This document shows positions 11,356 to 23,700 of a DNA stretch of 64,000 nucleotides, one piece after another. The position numbers and the translations under genes are program-made. Where the stretch lies: the NCBI GenBank assembly GCA_022559845.1, contig JAHNEJ010001965.1, positions 1 through 64,000 on the forward strand, in the 5' to 3' direction. How positions within the stretch are numbered: position 1 is the first letter of the stretch; each line of letters opens with the position of its first letter. Under the pieces are notes generated by a model. That model was given only the letters and a program-made list of their open reading frames with translations, searched no databases and was not told the origin of the DNA. Source of the DNA: Amorphophallus konjac. Its lineage: Eukaryota > Streptophyta > Magnoliopsida > Alismatales > Araceae.

Positions 11356-11900
11356 CTCTCATTTTTCTCTCTCCCCACCCTTCTCTTTCTTCTTCTTCTT
11401 CTTCCTCCCACCGTGAGCCCCCCCTCTTCCTCTCTCTCTCCCATTTCGACGCGGCGGGCCTCTCTCCGACTGCAGACGGCGGCGGGGCGACGGCGCGGTG
11501 ACGTGGGCGGCTGCGAGGCGAGCTCGTGGGCGTGCGGTGTTCGTGGGAAGCGTGAAGGAGCGGGGTTTCTAAAAGTGTTCTTCGTGGTTTAAGCTCGATT
11601 CGGCGAAGCTTTCGCTCCATTGAGGTAGGGGGACGAATCCCTATGTTCATCCCGTCATCCCCCACGATTTGTAGGCCGAATGAGAGCCGAGAGGGGTATT
11701 TTTGAGCGGGTTAGGGCAAAATCATGCTTTGGGGAGAGTTCGCCCGATCTATGGATTGGAGTCTCGATTCAGCGTTTTGATGGCCTAGAATCATGCTAGG
11801 GGTCCCCAGGGGTCTTCCCCTTTGATTTCCCCCTCTCCTATGGAGGCATGGAGACGTGGTTGAAATTTTTGGGCATTTCACACCCTTTCACCGTCGGGTC

Positions 11901-12430
11901 GGTGTGACGGTCCTTCCGGTGACCGTCACACCATGTGACGTGCCCAGATGGGTGCGTTACAGCCCTGTTTTAGCCAACTGGGGGTCTGTGGGCTGTGACG
12001 GTCCCACGATAGAGTGCCTGGGCGTTGTGACGCGCCTGGGTTGGACCGTTAGGGACGATCTGACCGTTGGCATGACCGTTGGTTTTGACCGTTGGGGGTC
12101 AAGGCCTGTGACGCACCAGGACTGGCGCGTCACAGCCTTGTGACGCCCCTGTGTGGGTGCGTCTGAGCGGATGCATTCCCACACTGTAACGCACTAGAGT
12201 TGGTCCGTTACATTCTGCGATGCACCGAGTGGCACGCGTCACAGTTTGTTCCTTCGTGCCTTGTGATGCACCATGCTGAGTGCGTCAGGCCTGTGACGCA
12301 CCAGGGTAGGCGCGTCACAGTCATTTTTGCACTGAGGGTCTGACGCCTCTATGTTGGGCCGTCAGATGGCTGTGATGTTCCAGCCTTAGACCGTCAGAGC
12401 CTGTGGCGCGTCTAGAGTAGACCGCCAGGC
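11901..12430. repeat. Palindrome array inside solo LTR G2
   Basis: Around twelve consecutive dyads of ~30 bp. The first (11901-11932) has perfect 12-bp arms, GGTGTGACGGTC and GACCGTCACACC, around 8 nt. Others start near 11933, 11994, 12104, 12134, 12184, 12218, 12260, 12291, 12328, 12370 and 12400. Consensus arms are TGTGACGCRCC and GGYGCGTCACA. The array is downstream of the TATA and therefore in the transcribed part of the LTR. Confidence 0.85.
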
Positions 12431-13563
12431 TCAGGGCTACACCGGGTGGTTCACAGTCTCGTTTCTTTTCCAACCGTGGTCGCCGTGCGACGGTGCTGGT
12501 ACGTGGGACGGTCCCCGTATGTCGTCGGATGCGGACGTTGTTTTCCGTTGACCTGAGAGTCTACTCCTTGAGTGACCCTCCACTAGTCGTAGCCTGCCTG
12601 CACGCGAGTGGACCCACCAGGGAGTGGTGGAGAGGCTACCCTGAGGATGGTTTTTAGACTGGTTTCCGTCGGGCCCCTCGTCGGTAGCCAGAGTCCGGCT
12701 CCAGGGGAAAACCAATAGAGGCCAGACCTAGGACGTATGGTCTGTGTGTGCACACGTGGTTCGGGGCAGTTGGACCCATGCCGACAGGCGTGACCCAAGC
12801 TAGTCACTTGTTTGTGATTACTTGTTCGGTGTCCGTGCCTCTGGTAGGCGCTACCACCTTAGGCAGTTCACCTTCGGTGCGGTGAAAGTCGTCAGGGGAC
12901 GCAACCGGCCTTACTTCTAGTGGGAGGTACTCATGTCGAGTCGGGAGTGACAGACTATCAGTCGTTGCGCCTTCGACCTTCGGGTTTTTGTCGTGTTGGC
13001 CGTGGTGTTCCGGTCGTTTCACCGTGGCACGCGTGTCGGTTTTCGTGCCGTGAGACCGGTGTTTTGTAGATGGCAGGGCTTCCCTTTCCAAGGTACTCGC
13101 TTACTGCTAGTGTAGCGGTTTCTCCGTTTACGAGGTAGGGTTCGAGTGATCCCTATTGAGTCTTGTTCTGAGACTCATTCCCTGCGTGTTTTCACCGTGT
13201 TTCAGGTGAGGCGCGGCTTCAGGGGAGCGCGTCTGAGGTTCAGCGTGGTTCAGGTGCCCAGCGTTAGTGCCAGAGGTCAGAGCCGGGGTATGTCCCGTGT
13301 AGCTGTACTTTTCTTTCTCATCTCTGTGCTAGTTGTGGACTACTGCTGTTATTCTATTATTATCTTGTGGACCATGTATCATGTAAAATGTTAATTTATT
13401 TCCTGCTTAATTATATAAACTGCTTAATTTCTGTAATTATTTGTGATACTTGTGTAGTCTCCACACCATCCTTTAAACCCTTCCGAGTCTTCGGGCTCGT
13501 GGGTGGCGGTGCAAGTTTCGGTTTATCGGGCCTTCCCGGTAATTGGATTCTCGGGTCGTTACA

Positions 13564-13823
13564 AAGGCCCTCCTATTCTGACCACAGAAGTAGTAAGCAG
13601 AGACGTCTGAACTAAGATAGCGATGAGCGCCGAAGAATTAGTGGAAGAGCCAGAGAGTAGGAGTGACACCTACTTGGCGATAGATAAAAGCAAAAGCGCA
13701 AAGGATGCGCCAGGAGTTGGGCGACAACTACCCTAGGTTTAGGCCATAGAAGTGGGGGACCGACTCGAAGAAAGTGGGGACCGGGATGGGGAAGCCAGCC
13801 CTAAAGACCTCCAGAGAAATACT
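13564..13823 (-). pseudogene. Element H: central PF04195-like block
   Basis: On the minus strand this 260-bp piece encodes the hallmark stretch SLEVFRAGFPIPVPTFFES, then PNSWRILCAFAFIYR. This is the conserved core of the 'Transposase (putative) gypsy type' family. Its left end is the TSD of solo LTR G2 and its right end is the 5' LTR of Copia-1. The H gene has been cut here into three pieces. At least one stop codon lies inside the block. It has no counterpart at the second H locus, where this interval is replaced (53493-54072). Confidence 0.75.
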
Positions 13824-15416
13824 TGTTAGTGTTGGTGTGCTACAGGCCAATTTCGGGTCGGGTAGGCCCAATAGTTGTACGATCTTGTTCATTATTAATA
13901 AAGTGGTGTTTGAGCGTAAATATGCGATTGTGTTACTTTACGTTGTCCCTAGGATATGTGGTTGTAAAGTCAGCTCGAGATGGGATCTCGAACATGAGAT
14001 TGACTTTACATGTACACATACCTTAAACTGTTCATGGTTGGAGGGTAATCACTCGGGGACTTTGATTACCTATTAAACCAGTACACATGATGTGTCAGTG
14101 ACCAGTCTCATGGTCAATGGTGCGGGGCACCAACACATATGTGTAGGTGTATGTCCTTGGAGGATGTACACTGAACTGATCCGCTATTGGATCTTCAGAT
14201 GGTTGATTATACCTAATGTCAACTGAAGATCCAACTGTCTCAGTATCATCGTTGGTCCTTTGACCTGAGGCATTGATCGGATCTTACACGAGGACTGGAA
14301 TAGTTTAATTACTTGGCTAAGTGACTTTAACCATAAGTCATGAGTTGCCGAGTCGTTAACCACTCCAGGATACGTGTGAAGATCGTCAATGGTCAAGAAG
14401 GGATCGCTCACTGTCGGGTATATATCAGACAGTTAATGGGTCATGACATTGACGCTCCGTTAAATCCCTGGCCAGGGTCGTATGAGTTCGTTTAAGACGG
14501 ACGTCATACACTTTAAGGAGGTCATAGTCAAATGGCACGATCATGGGGTTTGACAGAAACTGTACCCTCGATCGTACCAGACTCATAGAATGAGCGAGGG
14601 ATTATATCGATACAGTAACTGTGGACTTACAGGTACCAGACAGGCTGGTTTAAACCCGGTGTCCTCTAGGATCACGTGGATTTGCTTGACCCTACGTGAT
14701 CAAAGGTTCGGAATAAATTAAACTATTGTTCGGCTCTAGTAGAAGCGAAGAATACGTTTAATTTACTTCTAATTGGGAATTAGAAGTTAATGGACCTTAA
14801 ACTAGAGTGACTGTGGACCTAGAGGATCACACACAATAGATTCTTGGGTGACGGATTATTATTATACAGGTGTATGTATTAATCCCTTTTAAGTCCTTTT
14901 GGAAAGGAGTGTAAATGGAACTTAATACATATGTATAATAGTGGATAGGACATATATACAGCTTCGGTCTTTTAGAACCCTTTTCTAATAAACCTAAACT
15001 CTATATATAGCCACCTACGTGATGCTCATTCGAGCCTTCACTTCTTCCAACCTCTTAAGCTTAAGCAAGCACATAAGCTTAAGAGGAGGATTAGCCTCCC
15101 CCCTTTCTCCCCTTTGCTCTCTCTCTCTCTCTCTCCAGAAGGTGATAGAGTCGGGAAAAGTTACGCCGGGGAGGTACCGTCGCTGCGTAAGGGTCCGTGT
15201 GGATCTGCTCTAGAGGCCGTACAGCTGTGCGACTCGATATTCTGCATCAGGCATCACGGACAGCGTCGTTCCGCGCAAGGTGAAACACGCAACCCGTAAT
15301 TAGGGTCTTAGAAACACCGATTAGAGCATAGATTAAGCTTTCCACAACACCGGGATCGGGCAAATGAATTTTTGTTATCCGCTGCGTCGCCCGTAGGTAC
15401 TGTGCGAAACCTTACA
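13824..15416 (+). repeat. 5' LTR of Copia-1 (1,593 bp)
   Basis: It begins TGTTAGTGTTGG and ends GAAACCTTACA. It matches the LTR at 24249-25835 and both LTRs of Copia-2 almost throughout. A promoter-like CTATATATAG lies at about 15000-15009, followed by a (CT)n tract at 15115-15137. Confidence 0.93.
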
Positions 15417-15417
15417 G

Positions 15418-15433
15418 TGGTATCAGAGCCAGG
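15418..15433 (+). other. Primer-binding site of Copia-1
   Basis: TGGTATCAGAGCCAGG lies 1 nt after the 5' LTR and matches the 3' end of initiator tRNA-Met. Confidence 0.92.
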
Positions 15434-15569
15434 TTCGTGCTCTGGTCGGTGTTTTTATCGCCGTTTAGAATCATATTTCAGGGACATTAAAATCCTCAAT
15501 TATTATTAGAAGAATGGGATGCTGGGCATCTCTACTCTTCTTGGATGCTGGGCATCCTAGCGGTAAATT

Positions 15570-15900
15570 TTTTTTTTTTAAAAAAAAAATTTTGCTTGCC
15601 CGTTTTGGGCGCACTGCGCCCGCCTCGTGGGCGGCGCACGAGGCGCCCTCGGGTCAGCGCCCGCGGGCACTGACCCGGGGGGGCGGGTGCTGCCCACACG
15701 GCGCACGCGTGGCGGGCGCCGCCCACGCGGCACGCGCATGGCGGGCGCCGCCCGCAACGCGGTCGCACCGCGTTGTGGGCGCCGGCACCGCGGCCGGCGC
15801 CCGCAACGCGGGCGCGCGAGTCAACGCCCGCGCGCGCGAGCGCAGCCGGCGCGCGGGGCGGGCCCGCGCCGCCAAATTTTTTTTAAATTAAAAAAAATCT
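15570..15900. other. Extreme GC block bounded by A/T homopolymers in the Copia-1 leader
   Basis: A T-run/A-run dyad (15571-15590) is followed by about 270 bp composed almost only of G and C, with many GCGCCCGC and CCGCGTTG repeats, and then a T-run/A-run stretch (15876-15897). The matching place in Copia-2 (about 55810-55940) has the same homopolymer borders but only about 75 bp of GC-rich DNA. Open frames across the block are not genes. Confidence 0.8.
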
Positions 15901-17150
15901 TTCATTTTTAACCTTATTTAATTTATTATGTGCATATACATATATGATATATATATATCAAAATGCACAGTAAATTAAATAGAATTCTATCGAGTAAGTT
16001 AAATAGTGTTATCTCAAAAGTAAATGTCAAATGTTAAATTTTATTTAATCGATTTGAATTTAGCGAGGTGAGATAGTCACTATTTACCTTGAGATAAAAT
16101 GGTAATAATTGAAGTTACTTCAGTAATTTTTAATTTTTGAATTTTTAATTATTAGATAATTAGAAATTTTAAATTTTAAATTTTCTTGAAGTTAAATGTG
16201 AAAATTTCAATTATTTGAATTTTTAATTATTAGATAATTGTTAAATTCAAATTTTAAATTTTAGAAAATTACTAATTGAGGATAATTGTATTATTCTAAA
16301 TTTACTTTCAAAAAAAATTATTGGATAGTTAGTTTGAATTTAAATTTAAATTATTGACATGTTTAAATTTTGAATTTAAATTTGATTATTAGATAACTAA
16401 ATTTAAATTTAAATTTAATTAATTATCTCAATTAGATGCCCCTGTAGAAAATGATGCTTCTTTACGTGCTTTACTTTATTTACCTTGTATTGGCCTGCTT
16501 ATGTGTTTAATTTTAGTTAACCATGCTTTGATTTTTAAAATTAAACAAAGCTAGCCTATTTTTATTTGCACATCCCATTTTTAAATTCAAAAAGTAAGGA
16601 TTATTTTCAGAAAATAACCCTTGATTGATTTTATTTGAATTGGTTGGCAAGTGATCATGGACTTGGATTAATGTAATTAATTGGGGTCTGCGAACCTCCT
16701 TTCTCTCTCTATTAAAATTCCAATGTACTTCTATCTTCCTCCATTGTTGTACTCGCCCTAAGGGCTGTTGGAATTTGAGTCACATGTAATTTAATTTTTT
16801 TGGCCTGCGTGCCGCGTAAAAGTTGTAATTAATGCGGCGTCGAAGTTTGAAAGCGTGGAGCACACCCGACGAGGACGATCTAGCTGCTTCGGAAGTGGGC
16901 CGGATGTCTTAGTTACATTAGGGTTAAAGTCCATGATCACTTGCGTTTATTTTTGTATTGAATGCATTTATTTTGTGCAAACTACTAGGTACGGTAAATA
17001 TATTGGATATATTTATATTACCACCTAGGGTGAGATCAAGATAAAATAAAATTCCCTCGCGATTAAATTTTAGATCTGGTAAGCGTGGCTCTAGGAGTCA
17101 TCGTGGCCCTCCATCATTATGAAGTGAATGAACGTCTTCATTTCATGGAT

Positions 17151-17439
17151 TTGTTGTGCTTTCCACAAGGTCCATAAATTTGGGGGCGGGATTAAACTCC
17201 AAGGCTCGACCTCAATGGGGTGAGGAATTGAACTCGGCTTTGTTGTGCTTTCCACAAGGGTCGGGTCATGAACTCATTGCTATGTAGTAATGACGGTTAG
17301 ATCTAACCAAGAATATCATTTGTTGTGCTTTCCACAAGGGGATGATTTCTCGGGGGCCGAATATCGGATATTGCATTAGATGCAAGTGCTTGTTGACTGC
17401 CCTTGAGATGGTGTATGGCTTGTTGTGCTTTCCACAAGG
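17151..17439 (+). repeat. Four-copy hairpin repeat in the Copia-1 leader
   Basis: TTGTTGTGCTTTCCACAAGG occurs exactly at 17151, 17240, 17320 and 17420 with unrelated DNA between. Each copy can fold as TTGTG-CTTTC-CACAA. All four are identical and are conserved at the matching positions of Copia-2 (57191, 57280, 57360, 57460). The array lies about 180-470 bp upstream of the gag ATG. Confidence 0.9.
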
Positions 17440-19439
17440 TCGTACATCAGTCTCGTTGGGATTCCGACCCACTAGGTTGATCTCGTTGATCTCCCGTTCT
17501 ATATACTGAGGGTTATATAGTTCGATCGAAAAATAGTGGGACTAACTAAGATAGAAAGCCACATCTAAGTTAGAATTTGAACACATGCTAAGTTATCTTT
17601 TATTTCTTATCCAGATTACAATGTCGTCGTCCAACCCCCTCCGCGGCATCTTGGATGCAAATCGCTTAACTGGACCGAACTACTCGGATTGGCTGCGTAA
17701 CCTACGCGTAGTCCTTACCGCCGAAAAGATTACATACGTGTTGGACACGGTTCATTCTGAGCCGGCTCCTGATGCCGACGAGGGCGAGTTACTGGCTTAT
17801 GCCAAGTGGTCTGAGGACTCCTCCCTTGTCCAATGTTACATGTTGGCCTCTATGGCTCCCGAGCTGCAGAGGCAATTCGAAAAGACTGATAGTAGAAGTA
17901 TACTTCTCAATCTACGCCAGCTCTTCGGGGAGCAGGGTAGGATTGAGAGGTATGACATCTCCAAAAGGCTTTTCAGGACACAGATGTCTGAGGGTTCATC
18001 AGTACAGGCCCATGTACTGAAAATGATGGAGTGGGTTGAAAGACTCAATGCATTGGGGTTTAAGTTGGATCTTGAACTATGCACTGATCTTATACTCCAG
18101 TCATTGCCCGATTCCTTTTCTTCCTTCATCATGAACTTTAACATGAACAGGATTGAAGCAACTCTCCCAGAGCTGCTCAATATATTAAAGAGTGTTGAAG
18201 GAACCATGTAGAAAGATAAATCATCTTCGTCTGTAATGATTGTTGGCCGGGCCAACAAGAAAAGGAAGGCCTCTCAAATATCCACCACGAGTAACAAAGG
18301 GAAGGGAAAGAAAAAGGCCACGGGTAAGCTGTGGTGCCCCCTTCCCGCGATCCCGTATCGTGTCCGGGGATGTCACAGCGGATGTACGGAGGTATTGTGG
18401 GCCGAATATTTGCAAGGCGCTAAAGGCCAAATCATCACATACTTCAAAAGATAAAACCATACCATTTCTATACCATAAACACTCATAGTTTACATCGTGT
18501 ACATAGTACTATATATTGCTACCCAAAAGTCATATTTACATTCATTATTCAAAATAAAACTAAATCTACTTATTCTACGCAGCAGAATCCAAACTAAACC
18601 CGGGATCATCCTCCGACCTACCGCCCGTCGGAGTCAAGACGCACACTGGTCAATTTCCTGAAATGGTTAGGCAACGAAAGTGAGTCCAAAGACTCAGTAG
18701 GCATTAAAACCAATCACATGCTTATCATATACTAAACTGTGTAAATCCATGATATAAAGCTAATCACAATTTCACTGGATTGTACATATACTATGAATGC
18801 GAAGGAAATATAATAGAGCAAAATAATTTTTATATTTATAAGCGAATGCGTATAACAAATCTTATCTGACTTACATATAAATGACATAATACATATCTTA
18901 GCTAAATCAGAGCTTATACAGATGAACTTATTTTCAGATCATATCAAAGTCATATATCAAATCTGAGCTTCATATTATTTGGCAGTATATGTTGGACATG
19001 CATCCCGTCACTAAAAGCAGTAGCAAACACATATCTAGGCATCCATACGTCGACATAAAGATAAATAGTCTAAACGCTGGAGCCTGTCGGCCTTGATCAA
19101 CCACGCAGGATTGGGAGTTAATACTCCACCATTCCCCAGATAATTTTCTTATTCTGGGTTCCGGATTTTTCAGAAGTCCGATTGTCCTTGAAAATAGGCC
19201 TAATCTCGTAGCGTAAGCTAACTACGGTTTGTCGCCCCACACCTCCTTAAAGTGACACAGTCCATATACTTAATCAAATTTTTATTCTTATTATGATGCT
19301 TATTACATAGTCGTCTCAATACTTAAAACTTGTCATTGAACCTTACAAAATAACTGGATCGTATTTTAATATCAAGAATTAGATTTTAATCAAAGGGTAG
19401 TGGGTCAAATTTATTAACTAAATAAATTACTATTATATA

Positions 19440-20452
19440 ACATTCGAAGAGATTAGAGTAGAGAGAGAAAGTAGAGGGAGAAAGTAGAAAGAGATTAGAG
19501 AGAAAATAAAGAGAGATTAGAGAGGAAAATAATATTTTTACAGAATGGTAACTAAATAAATAACTGATTCTAAACATAGATCATTAGGTTAAATAAATCA
19601 ATGACTTAAATCATATTTCAAATAAAATCAAATCAAATAAATGTAAATAACAAATAACATGCACTCGGTTTATCATGCCTACCTTTAGAATAGACTTCTG
19701 AATTGACTTAGTATCTCACCCGACCTCCCGTAGAAGTCCTTGCGTGGGAAAAGATAATTTTCCCGTCCCAGATACGTAAAGAATGGTGAAATTGTCCAAA
19801 ATAGCTTCAAATCCTCCGCCCAAGTGTTTATTAATTATTTATATTATTCTGATGCTGTATTATCTTCTCCGTTTATTAATAAGAGAATGAGAGTGGGAAG
19901 AGAGATGAGAGAGAAAGTAGAGAGAGAAAGTAGAGAGAGTAGAGAAAGAAAGTAGAGAGAGAAAGTAAAGAGGGAGCAGAGTAGAGAGATATTTAAAGAG
20001 AAAAATTAGAGAGAGAAAGTTAGAGAGAGAAAGTAGAGAGAGAGTATGGAGAGAAGTAGAGAGATATTTAAAGAGAAAAACTAGATAGAGAAAGTAGAGA
20101 GAGAATTTAGAGAGAGAAAGTAGAAAGTAGAGAGAATAGAGAGAGAAAGTAGATAGAAAGAGAGAAAATAAAGAGATTAGAGAGAGAAAGTAGAGCGATA
20201 AAATAGAGAGATAATAAAGAGGGTGTAGAGAGAGAAAATAGAGAGAGGAAGTAAAGAAAGAGTAGAGAGATAAAGTAGAGAGAGAGTAGAGAAAGAAGTA
20301 GAGAGAAAGATATTTAAAGAGAAAAAGTAGAGAGAAACTTTAGAGAGAGAAAATAGAGAGAAAGTAAAAAGAGTAGAGAGAGTAGAGAGAGAGAGAGTAA
20401 AAGAAAGAGAAAATAAAAATAAAAAGAGAGAAAGAGAGATGGGAGAGAGAGA

Positions 20453-20483
<31 letters not shown>

Positions 20484-20710
20484 TGAGAGAATGAGAAAGA
20501 GGGATGGGGGGAGGGGGGTATTACGTGTGGAGAGGGGAGAGGGGGAGTGCTGGAGTGGGAGAGAAAGAGGGGGAGAGGGGGGGTATTTATAGGGGCATGG
20601 GAGGAGAAGATAAGAAGGATGGGAGGAAGAGGAGGTGAGGATAAGGAGGAGGGAGATAAGGATGGAGGGGGATGACGTGGAGGGGGGGGGGAGATATTTT
20701 GGGTGGAGGG
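19440..20710. repeat. Long GA-rich (minus strand CT-rich) low-complexity tract in solo LTR S
   Basis: Over 1.2 kb the plus strand is dominated by A and G in AGAGAGAAAGTAGAG-like units, ending in a G-rich part (20510-20710). A short (GT)n lies at 20455-20468. On the LTR's own (minus) strand most of it lies downstream of the TATA box and would form a polypyrimidine leader. Confidence 0.9.
20583..20593 (-). promoter_or_regulatory. TATA box of solo LTR S
   Basis: CCTATAAATAC on the minus strand lies upstream of the CT-rich tract, in the same arrangement as in the G-family LTRs. Confidence 0.6.
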
Positions 20711-23700
20711 GGGAATACATGGGGAGGTATTACGTAAGGGAGGGTTAAGTGATTTTTTTTAAGAAATGGATTTTTATATGAAAACTCACTAAAAGTTTAT
20801 CAATAACAAAATCTAAAAGTACTAATTCATTCTATCATATATTTGACCTATCAAACGTCAAAATTTGAAAAAGTGTTCAACATGAAACTTGTAGATTTTT
20901 GAATTCTCTATCCAACGGGCCTAATATTAATCATATTATAACATTCTTATAAAAAGTTATACATTATTAAAGTAAGATAACTATTTAATTTACTTAATAA
21001 GGTTCGTTAAACAATACCGTTCAAGGTATTAGACTTTAATTAAGAGAACCAAAAATTTATATGGACTCTAAATATAAAATATTTAATTATCTTTAGATTT
21101 CGAACGAATTCGGGTGTTACATAAGCAACTCGCCAAAGTTGACAAAGGGAAGGGCAAGAAGAATAAAAATGAAGACAAATATTTTCGATGCGGGGAAACT
21201 GGGCATTGGAAAAGGAATTGCAAGGTAATTCTAAATGAAGGTATTTTTATCATAGACCTTAATTTGTCATATATGAAATCCACATCATGGGTATTGGATA
21301 CTGGATGTGTATCTCATATCTGTAATTCTGTGCAGATGCTGGCAAATAGAAGGCGACTAGGCAAAAAGGAGATTGAACTGAGGATGGGCAATGGAGCTTT
21401 AGTTGCTGCCAAAGCTGTCGGGACTGCACGCCTCAGTTTACCTTCAGGAGTCATTCTAGAGTTGAATGACTGTTATTATGTTCCTAATATTATTAAGAAC
21501 ATTATTTCAATATCTGGCTTGTATAACATTGGATATACATTGGCTTTTAATAGCACTGGGTGCTCTATAATGAATAATGGTTTGATTATAGCCAATGGTT
21601 CATTAGTCAATGGTCTTTATGTATTAAATACACGTTCTGATGTTATGCAAGTTTCCAATGCTGATGAAGTGAATTCTGTATATGTATGGCATTGCAGACT
21701 TGGTCATGTAGGTGAGAAAAGAGTCTCTCACTTACACTCAAATGGGTATTTGAATTCGTTCGAATACAAGCCATTTGATATCTGTGAGTCGTGTCTCATG
21801 GGAAAAATGACCAAGGCTCCCTTTGGTGGACATGGTGAGAGGGCTGTTGACCTTCTCGAGCTCATACACTCGGATGTGTGTGGACCCATATCCATAGAAG
21901 CAAAATGAGGTTATCTCTATTTCATTTCTTTTATTAATGACTTCTCTAGATATGGCTATGTGTATTTAATGAGACATAAGTCACAAGCCTTTGAGAAGTT
22001 TAAGGAATACAAGAATGAAGTAGAGAAATAGACAGGTAAAAGTATTAAGGCTCTTCGATCGGATCGAGGAGGTGAATACTTAAGCCATGAGATCACTTCT
22101 TATCTTAAAGACTATGGAATAGTTTCTCAGTGGACTCCACTGTATACACCACAACACAATGATGTATCCGAGAGGAGAAACAGGACCTTGTTAGACATGG
22201 TCTGATCCATGATGTCTATGTCAGGACTACCCTTGTCTCTCTGGGGCTATGCATTAGAGACTACAGCATATTTATTGAATAGGATCTCAAGTAAATCAGT
22301 TCCTTCTATACCATATGAGATATGGAAGGGCAGGAAACCAAATTTTAATCACATTAAAATTTGGGGGTGTCCTGCTCATGTAAAGAAGAACGAGTGTGAT
22401 AAGCTTGAGTCGAGGACCGATAAGTGTAGGTTTGTGGGATATCCAAAGGAGACGTTTGGATATTATTTCTATCACCCTTCTGAGCAAAGGGTCTTGGTGG
22501 CCAAGAGAGCTGTGTTTCTGGAAAGAGAATATCTACTCCAGAAAAACAGTGGGAGCCAGATAGAATTGGACGAGGTCCAAAAACCACAACCCATAGACAC
22601 AAGCTCATTAGATGAGACTATATCGGTTGATCCTATTCAAAGTGAAACACTGACACTGCGGAGATCTGGTAGACTACTGAGAGAACCTGAGAGATATGTT
22701 GGACATATCTCAGAAGGGTCCTCTAAGGTATGTATCAATGAGGATGATGATCCTCAGTCGTACCAGGAGGTGATCTGTAGTGTAGACTCTGAGAAATGGT
22801 AAGAGGTAATGGATTCAGAGATCCAGTCCATATACACCAACAAAGTTTGGAACTTAGTTGATGTACCCGAAGGGAATGTCCCTATCCGCTGTAAATGGAT
22901 TTTCAAAAGGAAAATCGGTACAGATGGACAGATTGACACATACAAGGCTAGACTAGTGGCGAAAGGATATCGTCAAAGGCAAGGCATTGACTATGATGAG
23001 ACGTTTTTGCCGAGTCAATCAGAATCCTCCTTGCCATTGCTGCATACCTGGATTATGAGATCTGACAAATGGATGTGAAGACAGCTTTTTGAAAATCTGT
23101 CAGAAGAGGTGTACATGGTACAGCCTGAAGGATTCACCTCCAAGCTACATCCTAATAAGGTATGCAAACTTTAAAGGTCCATTTATGGATTAAAGCAGGT
23201 ATCTAGAAGCTGGAACTTAAGATTTGACGATGCTGTCAAATCTTTCAACTTCATTCAGAATGAAGATGAACCATGTGTTTACAAGAAGGTCAGTGGGAGC
23301 TCAGTGACCTTCTTGGTCCTTTATGTTGATGACATCTTACTCATTGGGAATGATGTAGAGATGTTGACATCAACCAAGTCTTGGTTGTCCAAGACCTTCT
23401 CCATGAAGGATTTGGGAGAAGCATCTTATGTGCTGGGCATAGGGATCTATCGAGATAGATCTAAAAGGATGCTAGGATTATCCCAATCCATGTACATAGA
23501 CACTATCCTCAAAAGGTTTAGGATGAAAAATTCCAAGAGAGGTCTCATTCCCATGAGACATGGAATTTACCTATCCAAGGGGATGAGTTCTAAAACTTCT
23601 GAGGAGGTGGCACACATGAATAAGGTACCCTATGCTTCGGCGATAGGGTCAATCATGTATGCAATGCTATGTACATGGCCTGATGTTGCCAATGCTTTAA

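Larger units (their letters stand above)
11009..13563 (+). mobile_element. Gypsy solo LTR G2 (2,555 bp) with 5-bp TSD
   Basis: It begins TGTAATATCTCGG and ends TCGGGTCGTTACA. The 5-bp duplication AAGGC is present at 11004-11008 and 13564-13568, so this is a complete single LTR left after LTR-LTR recombination. The flanks on both sides belong to the H gene, which it split. It is the same family as the G1 LTR in opposite orientation. A TATA box lies at 11346-11355, followed by a CT-rich leader, then a palindrome array at 11901-12430. Open frames inside are not genes. Confidence 0.93.
18330..21121 (-). mobile_element. Solo LTR S (2,792 bp) nested in Copia-1 gag
   Basis: Read on the minus strand it starts TGTAACACCCGAATTCG and ends GGGGCACCACA (TG...CA). 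TAAGC is duplicated at 18325-18329 and 21122-21126, and the uninterrupted site exists in Copia-2 at about 58366. There is no PBS, PPT or coding region inside, so it is a solo LTR. The terminal sequence resembles plant Gypsy LTRs. It contains a minus-strand TATA box and a ~1.2-kb GA/CT tract. Its family is not otherwise present in the window. Confidence 0.93.

Noticed and set aside
15514..15911. Ala/Arg/Gly-rich frames across the GC block
   Set aside because: Stop codons are rare in any frame of nearly pure GC DNA. The block is in a retrotransposon leader and is mostly absent in the sister copy.
20340..20720. Minus-strand S/L/P-rich frame of 126 codons
   Set aside because: It is a product of the CT-rich low-complexity tract in solo LTR S.
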